The notes under the pieces: model-generated
Database searches by the model: none
Told to the model about the DNA's origin: nothing
The model's input: only the letters and a program-made list of their open reading frames with translations
Origin: Marthasterias glacialis
Taxonomy: Eukaryota > Echinodermata > Asteroidea > Forcipulatida > Asteriidae
NCBI GenBank assembly: GCA_911728455.2
Contig: OU452225.1
Location: 6,794,106-6,858,105, forward strand
Direction: 5' to 3'
DNA length: 64,000 nt
Translations under genes and position numbers: made by a program
Part shown: one piece after another, positions 38,901 through 47,900 of the stretch
Numbering within the stretch: position 1 is the first letter of the stretch
Layout: the number at the start of each line of letters is the position of its first letter

Positions 38901-41900
38901 GTGAATCAGAGTGAGGCTTGTGATATTTAAAACTAGACTGGTGCCTTTTAAAACTGTATATTCACTGTAGTTTGGGCAGGGAGTTACTGCTGGAAACTAG
39001 ACAAGTGTGGCTGCTATGTAATTTGGGGTCTCTAAGTAAATTGAAAAATTTGGAAACGGTGCGAAAAAAATAACACAGAAAAGTATTTTTGTAGATTAAA
39101 CCTTTTTGAAAGTTCTCATTTTCAAAGCAGTCGTAAAATTATTGAAATTGAATTTCACATTAAAACAGAAAAGCGATTTTAAAACATGCATGTGAAAATG
39201 TAGAGCTTGTTATTTTATAGATGCAAACATAAACCATTTTGGTTGAACTTGGAGCACAAAAGTATGACAGTTACTAGTATTATTCCTTTATGTTTTGTTG
39301 TCAAAAGAAAATTGACTAGAGGAAGTAGACGATCACTGCCTGCGACAGTGATAATGTAGCCCCAATTTAACCACCTGGTTGACGACCACGCACCTGTTAG
39401 CCAAAATTCTACCCCGAAATAACATGATTATTGTTTTAAAATTGTTGATTTTTTTTTTCTCTTTCTCCATCTCTCCTCTTTCTGCCTCCTATGTGTCATA
39501 TTGTCGCTGTATCGCCCTCACAACCTCTCGCCTTCTACACGTGTCGCATAGCTCGTCACGCCTCAGGCTCTCTTTACCCTCTTTGGTATGCACTATTTTA
39601 CGTTTTTGTCCCCTTACCCCTTCAACCCTTGACCAAATTATTCCCCCCCCCCTCAAACCCAACCCTCACCCCCAGCCTTTAATGCCCCCTCCGTCTTCCA
39701 CACCACCCCACACCCACCCAGTCCTAACCTCAACCATTACCCAGATCCTGGACACCCTTCCTCCCACCCTTCCTCCCACCCATGTTTGCAGACCATTGGT
39801 TTCTTCTCAAAGCTAGTACTGGAGACAGACAAAACAAAAACAGCTAAACTGCCCAGTGAGGTTGTTCGTTACATAAAATTGAACTAAAATTTAACTTGGG
39901 AACCCACTCGATTGGAACTTCTTGCTTGTAAAGATTCTGTAACTACTCCCAAATACTAGCGTGGGAAATCTATGCTGGAATAGCATTTATAGATTACCAG
40001 TGAAATTCATGGGTTTGTCACTCGGTAAAATGAACAAATTATTATTTTTTTTTTTCAATCTCGATTCTTTTGATGTGTGTGCTGTAAAAATGACTTAGCT
40101 TTGTAGCTATACACCAGTGCAGTGGTCTGCAACATACTTCCTATTCCTCCCACCCCCCTTCCCGTTTTTAGTTAATTAACCTTTGTATCATTGCTTAGCA
40201 TTTATGTTATTTATGCCCCGTAACTCTGCTCAAATCTTCTCAAACTGAAGCTGCTCATTGGCGGCCATCTTTGTTACACTGAAGATGACAAGTTGGCTAA
40301 GGCCGTCACCGAATGGGTGGCTTCGGCTGTGGTTATGACCAGATGGCTGGAGAGGTCTGTGCTTCGACATTGCCGCCGCTGCATAGCCTCATCCGAAGTC
40401 ATTCAGTTCTGTCACAGCCTATGGCTGTGGTTCTTGGTTCCACCGACAATGAGGAGGGAGAAATGTAGAACAGACCGATCCATTAAGCCCTGCCCCCTAA
40501 TGTGTTGACCAATCAGAGCCTTGGGTACGCCACCGAAAGTCCGACAAAAGTCTGACACGATAAAAAAAAAGCTATTGGAAAATGTAAACATTTGTACGTG
40601 TACTTATAGCGCGTGCGTTCATGTCTTGCAGTGTGGCATTGAAGAGACGCACGTTGTGCTGCCCACGTGTACAGTGATGATGCAGCCTGCTGCGATTGGT
40701 CATTGTGTTTAGTGGGTGTGGCTTAATGGATCGGTCTATTAAAACGAGCAGTAACTCAAGGTAACTTGAGGTTGGACCCCCACATGTGGATAACCCTGGA
40801 AAACCTGAAAAAAAACTCTTAAGGCTCACCTTGAGTTAACTGCCTGTTTAATTTTGCATTTCTCCCTACTGTACGTCCCTGTGGTTGTCGGCTCCACCCA
40901 CAGTGATTAAGTAACGGACAAGTCTGGCCACAGATGCAGCCAAAGCAAGAGACCTTTCAATCACACGACCTGCCATCTTTGTTGTGTCCCCTGTGAGCAA
41001 TGATAACGATTAGTACTTGTTTTCATCATGCTGAGAGGGGACCAGACTACTTTGCCCTTCCAGTTGTGGTTTGGTTACATTGGAGCCTCTTCAATATCCT
41101 GGCTTTGGCTCATTTTTAAATCGTGCACTTTTGATACAGGGCTTCAAGCAAACAGGCACTTGGAGCCTAAGCCAGAGCCTAAGCCAGAGCCTAAGTCAGA
41201 GCCTAAGCCAGAGCCTAAGTCAGAGCCTAAGCCAGAGCCTAAGTCAGAGCCTAAGCCAGAGCCTAAGTCAGAGCCTAAGTCAGAGACTAAGCCAGAGCCT
41301 AAGTCAGAGCCTAAGCCAGAGCCTAAGTCAGAGCCTAAGCCAGAGCCTAAGTCAGAGCCTAAGCCAGAGCCTAAGCCAGAGCCTAAGTCAGAGCCTAAGC
41401 CAGAGCCTAAGTCAGAGCCTAAGCCAGAGCCTAAGCCAGAGCCTAAGTCAGAGCCTAAGCCAGAGCCTAAGCCAGAGCCTAAGCCAGAGCCTAAGTCAGA
41501 GCCTAAGCCAGAGCCTAAGCCAGAGCCTAAGCCAGAGCCTAAGTCAGAGCCTAAGCTAGAGCCTAAGTCAGAGCCTAAGCCAGAGCCTAAGTCAGAGCCT
41601 AAGCCAGAGCCTAAGTCAGAGCCTAAGCCAGAGCCTAAGTCAGAGCCTAAGCCAGAGCCTAAGTCAGAGCCTAAGCCGAGCCCATGGTTTTGATTAGGGC
41701 CATTGAAATGAATGGAACAAATTCCTGATGGCTTTGCAACAATGAAAGGTCTATTGGTTTTGCACGGCATATATACTTGACGTGTGATGTGCAGTATTGA
41801 GTAGATCCTGTTTTTGTCGGGGTAAAAAAAAAAATTATAAAAAAATAAAAAATTAAATACAATATTAGCAAGCCACTGCAGTTGAAAAAGAACATCCTTA

Positions 41901-44900
41901 TGAGAGTTGAGCAGAGCTGAGCAGAGTTCGTGGACATTGGAGGTTTTATTATTGTTGTCACCCCAACAAATAGAAAGGGCTGAATACTTGACCAAAAACA
42001 AAGCGCAACAAAAACAAAAAACAAACGGGATTAGAACCGCAAACATGCCCTTCCAATCAAAACATTCACTGTTCTTGCTTTGTTTGATATTTTTGCCAAT
42101 TTGCGAGAATAGTTTCTTTGTGAAATGCATTTGACTGTTATGTTTTGGGGAAAAGTGGGTGCAGAGTGTTCGCGAGAACCTTAACCAAAAGCTAATTTTG
42201 AAGTATTCAAAAAGTTCTCCTGTATTTGAAGGCCCCTTATTACCAAAATGGACCCTTCTTTTTGTATCCGATTTTCATATTGAAAGGAAGAATCCATTGC
42301 ATTAGTGGGGGTGTTTTATTGATGGTTCAGTTTGACGTGGTTTGGTTTGTTTAAATCTACTTAATATTCCTGATTATTAAGGTGTGTTTGTTCAAAGCCC
42401 TCTTACTATTTCTTTGGGGGAAACTCTGTAGTTTATTTTGTGTTAATTTTGGAGAAAAAAAAACACATCAAAACAACTAAAAACCCTTGATCCCTTGGCT
42501 TTTGCATGATGATTCTTTTACTTATGGGAAGTTTTTAAGTAGATGCATGTGTAGTTTTTCCCAACTTTTTAAATGACCTCTTTTGCTGTGAACAAAAATA
42601 ACATTTACACTTAAAATCTACTAACTCTTCAGAGAAATGAAAATATAATGTCTCAATATATTAAGATGTAGTTGGAAAAAAAAGTCTTGTATATTGTAGA
42701 ACTCTTGAGGAAATTCTTTGTGACTCACATTTTCCAGAAAAGCAAGATTTTTCTGAATTCTTAATAGTAAGGTTGCACATACACACACACAAAATAAAAA
42801 TCTAGAGTCAACTTTACTAAAGGAGACAATTTGTGGCGTTACAGCAAGCCCTCTGACGACCCAGTGTGATAGAAACTAACAGATTGGACGACAAAAATGA
42901 TAAATTAATCTTGCATGACCAATCTCCCTTTGCGCACCTGTCTTTTATCGACCACCACGATTCCAAACCCCAATGGCTTTGCTGTCTGTTTGTTTATTTA
43001 ACCCTTTCGTGTACCGGTAGATTGTCCCAAAAGTTAAAAGGGGTAAATTTTCGAGTCGGCCTTTGTTTTGACTTTTCTTTTTTTCTTGGTGGTTGGGGGG
43101 GTGGGGCGGGGTGTACAAGTTCAAGAAGAGAAAGTATGTTCACTTATCATTGTTTGTTTCTGCCAAAGATTATAGAGCGCTGAAGGCACAAGATGGGTTA
43201 CTAGAGCTCTATCTAATACGCATGGGGGCCATTTCAGCAAGCAAATGTTTCATTATATCATTGATAGCAATGGTCATTGTCTGCACTGATCTATTGTTTG
43301 TATTAAAAAGACTTAACTGGCTGAAATGGCGTCCAGTGCACAGTTCACATTTCAGCCCGAGTTCCCCATTTTGCGCCTCCAGTGCGCTATAATCGGTGGT
43401 TTCTACGGCATATTCTCTGAAATAAGATCGTTTCGGAGAACATTGTGTCAAAAGACAGAATTCTTTTTAAATCTCTGAATTGTGAAAACAGCGGCCTGGA
43501 TAAAAAATTTCCTGCCAGTCAAAGACCATTTCATACTTTGACCCATAAAGTTACATTACTTTGAAATTTGATATGGTAGCTTCTAAAATACAAAAAGTCT
43601 ACGTAAACTTTAAAAGATTATTCGGCAGACAATTTAGCCACGAGGTTCACGAAAGGGTTAGCCAAGTTTTGTTTATTGTTTGGGGTGAGTTTATTGTGCT
43701 CTGGGGCATTTGTCTTCTGATAGGTTGATTTGATATGTTTTTTTATTAACATTTTTGTCCTAGTTGTGTCAATCCATTGAAAAAAGATTTAAAAAGAAAG
43801 AAAAAAAATTGTCAGAATCTCAACTTTAATTAAAAAAAAAAAAAATTATTTTAAATTTAACCCCTAAGCCGTTAAAAGAGTATAATATACATCTTTGAAC
43901 TTTCAAACCTTGTTGTAGCTCAAAATCTTGCTGTAAGTTTATTTGTGGCATTTCCAAACTTGTTTGGCCAAAAGCTTCTTCAAAGAATATTCCTTTCGTG
44001 CTTCTATGGTAGATCAATTTATGTGTGGAGGTTAAGCATTTTTAAAGATGATTGTAATCAGGGCTTAGGAGCTCAATTTTAAGACATTAACCCACTGACA
44101 ACTACTTATTAACCCCTTACTAAAACTCACGTTTTTATATATTTATTTGCCCCAGGATTTGAGAGTTAATATCTGTTTTAATGCTGTGGTTATTTCAGGG
44201 GTATATGGTGACGTGAAAAGAGTTAAGATTTTGTACGAAAAGCGAGACAATGCCCTGATTCAGATGGCTGATGCACACCAGGCTCAGACAGGTAGGGTTA
44301 GACCCCCCCTTCCCTTTCCTTTCACTCCACTCGACCCCGCCCACTTCAACCCAACCCTGCCCACTTTCAACCCAACATTCCATCCCCACAAGTGAGACAA
44401 TGCCCTGCTTCAGATGGTTGATGTACGCCAGGCTCAGACAGGGTAGGGTATACCCACCCCCATTCCCTTCTCTTCTGCCAACCATGCCCTCCCCTGGACC
44501 CTGTCCTTCCCCAACCCTGTCCAGTTCAACCCCACATTCCAACCCCACAAGTGAGACAAGTGCCCAGACACAGATGGTTGATGCACACCAAGCTCAGTGT
44601 CATTTTTTTGGTATTCAGGAAACCTGACACAGATACCAGCAGAGTGATAAAAGTCTATTACCATTGTAACCAGTCTGCATTGTTAGTTTGCTTTAATTAG
44701 TATCGGTGAAAACAAAGAAGTAAAAAAAAAAAGTCCCAAATGATCACTGTAATTACACTCATTGATTTTGCATTTTGTTGTTGTAGCCCTGGCTAACCTG
44801 AATAGTGTGAAGTTGTTCGGGAAGCAGCTGAGGGTAGCGCCCTCTAAGTATCGTGAGGTGGCAATGCCGAGAGAGGGACAACCGGTGAGATATTGACTTC

Positions 44901-47900
44901 TTGATCCTTTTTTTTCAATATGATAAAGAAATACTCACGTCCTTTTGATTTGTCAAGATTTGTGTATGTCCTTTTGATTTGTCCAGATTTGTGTATGTCC
45001 TTTTGATTTGTCCAAATTTGTGTATGCTTTTATGAATTCATCATCAGATGCTAAGAAATTGATTATTTTCCAATATCTTGGGAAAAAAATACGAAACACA
45101 AATGTTTGTTTTGATTAAGAAATAATAGACCTGTCTATTGTTGATAAACAAACTGCGCTGGTTGGCATGGATGGCCAACCAAGGCAAAACATTCAAGCCT
45201 TGTCGACAGACGTTGTGACCACATTCAACATTTTTTGCAAACTTTTTATTTAAAGAAAATACCTTCCATTATTGGTTGGTCTGTTTCCAACAAATTCTAC
45301 ACAGTTTTTGCAAACTGTGATTATCTGTTTAGTAGGTCAAATTTTGTGGATGGTTGCTAATATCTTTGACCTTTTGGTACAGGCCAGCTAGGCTGCTATG
45401 GGCATTTTTGGTACAGGCCAGTTACGGCCTCTCGGCTCTCTGCAGGGTTAAGTAACATTCCCCCTCTTTTTTTTTTTTTAGTTTCATTCATTCTGAACCC
45501 TAACATTTTCTTTCTACCTTTCTGTCACCATTTGCACCAATCGTCTTCTTGTTGGATCATCACTGTTCATTCTGCCGATGTTATTTCAGGATGCTGGTCT
45601 GACTAAAGACTACAACAACTCACCGCTTCATCGGTTCAAGAAGCCTGGCTCCAAGAATTTCCAGAACATATTCCCACCCTCCGCTACCCTACATCTTTCA
45701 AACATTCCGTAAGTTTTTTATTATTAATATTATTGTTATTATTATTAATTTCTGGTAATGAAACTAAGGATGCCTCAAAAGTGAACTTAACTACTGTAGC
45801 TCGGAAGCCTGAGAAAACCTGTAGATGAGGATGCTTGCTATCTGAACCAGAAACACCACGATCAGTGTTCTGGACCTATAGCTTTACGTTCCATCCGAAG
45901 GACAAAGTAATTATGGTAAAGTGTCTTGCTCAAGGACACAAGTGTTGCGACTGGCCAGGCCGGAATTTGAACCCACATTCTGTAAACTACAGAACTTAAG
46001 TTCGGCTGACTAGACCTTTCAGCAACGACACTCGTATCATTCAGCTCCCCCTTCCTCCCCCCACCCACCCACCCCCATCCAACCAAAGCTAAAAGGAGCA
46101 TTAAATCCAGAAAATTGTTGCAATTTGATCAATGCTAATTGAAATGTCTAGTAGCTTTGCCTTTGGAACAAAAACCTTGGTCAGTTTAATAATTTCTTCC
46201 TCTGATTTTGTTTCTTTTTTTTGGGGGGGGGGTTCAAATATTATGAGTTTTATAGCAAATAAAAGATGAAAAGCAAAGTCAAAATAGTAAATTGTTTGTT
46301 TTATGTGCGAGACTAAGACACACTGGGTGGCAGCAGATATGTGTACCAATCCTTGTCCCTGGTGTGGATATCACAAAGGACTAGGACTAGTCTTACCTCG
46401 GGTTAGGATGAATAACTAGTCCTAACTTATAGGACTCTAGTCCTAAGGTAGGACTAGTTTTGTGAAATCCACCCCAGGTCATGTAATATGGAGCATATTT
46501 TGCGGACTAACAGATTTAAAGGGGAAGGTTGCGGCCACTTCTCTTCCCAACCTTTCTCCGTTGTTAATTTCTTGATGATATGGAATATTTATACAGAGCC
46601 AGTGTAACAGAAGAGGATCTTCAAAGTGCCTTTAGTCAGCACGGAACTGTTGTGTCTTTCAAATTTTTCCCGTGAGTGTTTCATTCTTTTAAATTGTTTT
46701 GCAACCTTCCCAAAGTTTTGTAACGGTAGAATACAGAATTGATATTCATCACAAACGTTTTATTACTAGTATCAGTCTGAAAGCTTAACGATTATGAAGT
46801 TCATACCAGTACCAATCCTTCACAGAAATATTTCTGTCTGAAATACTGTCAAAGTCGAGAAAATAGAACTCGAAGACTCCTATTTTAATTTTGGTTGTAA
46901 CAATCAAAATAAAGATCAATGTGTTTACATGCTGAAAAGTGTGCACGTTTTTTCACTATTTTTGCTCCCGACTTGGACGACGGATTGAGCCCAAATTTTT
47001 ACAGGCTTGTTTTATTCATGTATATACTGAATCCCACAAAGTAAGAACACTGCACAGCTTTACCAATCCTTTTATTTTACCTTTACCCTTTTTAATCGAT
47101 TAATTGATTGTTTTTTAGTCTATTATTGTTTTGTAATTTTTACTTATACGGTCACCTTGTTGCCAGTTAGTTTAGAGTATTTACATAGGTAGAGTTAGAG
47201 GCGTCTGTCCCCTGAAAAGGTTAAAACATTACAGACGTATCCCCATACTGCGGTTTGGGCATTGGCCTGGTGACAAGACCAGTTTTTGTCTTTTTCTTTG
47301 CATTTTTTCTTCCTGTCTAAATATGTATTTTAAATTGTGTCATTTGCTTTTGATCATTTTTTATGTAAAAGGCGCAACATAAAATTTAAAATTATTATTA
47401 TTATTATTATTATTACCTTTAAGGGCAAACCCTGCATTGTTTACTGACTGGTATGCGTGTTAATCATTACAGGAAGGATCGTCGTATGGCGTTGATTCAG
47501 ATGAACTCTGTAGAAGAAGCCACCCACGCTCTCATCGTAAGTCTCTCTCGGAACATTTCTTCATCATCCATTCTTTCACAGATACTATTTATCTTGTAAT
47601 GGGAGACTTTTGAGACGCTGGGGGCAGCAGACACAACAATCCTTTTGGGGGAAAAGCACTGAGTATACAGTGCTTAACACACATCGGTGTATGGGCAAAA
47701 AACAAATAACAATCATAATAATATTAGTGCATGCGCCATGTCTGTCATAAATGACACTCCCGCGCCGAATTATCAAATCTGGTGGAGTGGAGATGGTTAC
47801 AAATGATTTTATGAGACGAAGCAACCATAATACAACACCTTGAAAGGGATACAAGGTGAGGTGGCGCATATTGCTGCCAGACCATGCCAGAAACACCGGG

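Larger units (their letters stand above)
39586..44198 (+). other. PTB intron, 4.6 kb
   Basis: It begins with about 220 nt of C-rich, pyrimidine-dominated sequence (39600-39810, many CCCACC words). It then holds a MITE (40472-40737), a 12-bp minisatellite (41161-41679), YY1-like words near 40262, and T-rich sequence to the acceptor TTATTTCAG. No other exon is recognised. Confidence 0.65.

Noticed and set aside
41144-42130. Minus-strand open frame of 328 codons with (GSGLGSDL)n
   Set aside because: Its length is due to the 12-bp minisatellite. The flanks show no domain, and the frame lies antisense in a PTB intron.
47090-47416. Full LINE insertion
   Set aside because: Only a tail-like sequence and TTA repeat are visible. 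There are no reverse transcriptase or endonuclease motifs on either strand.
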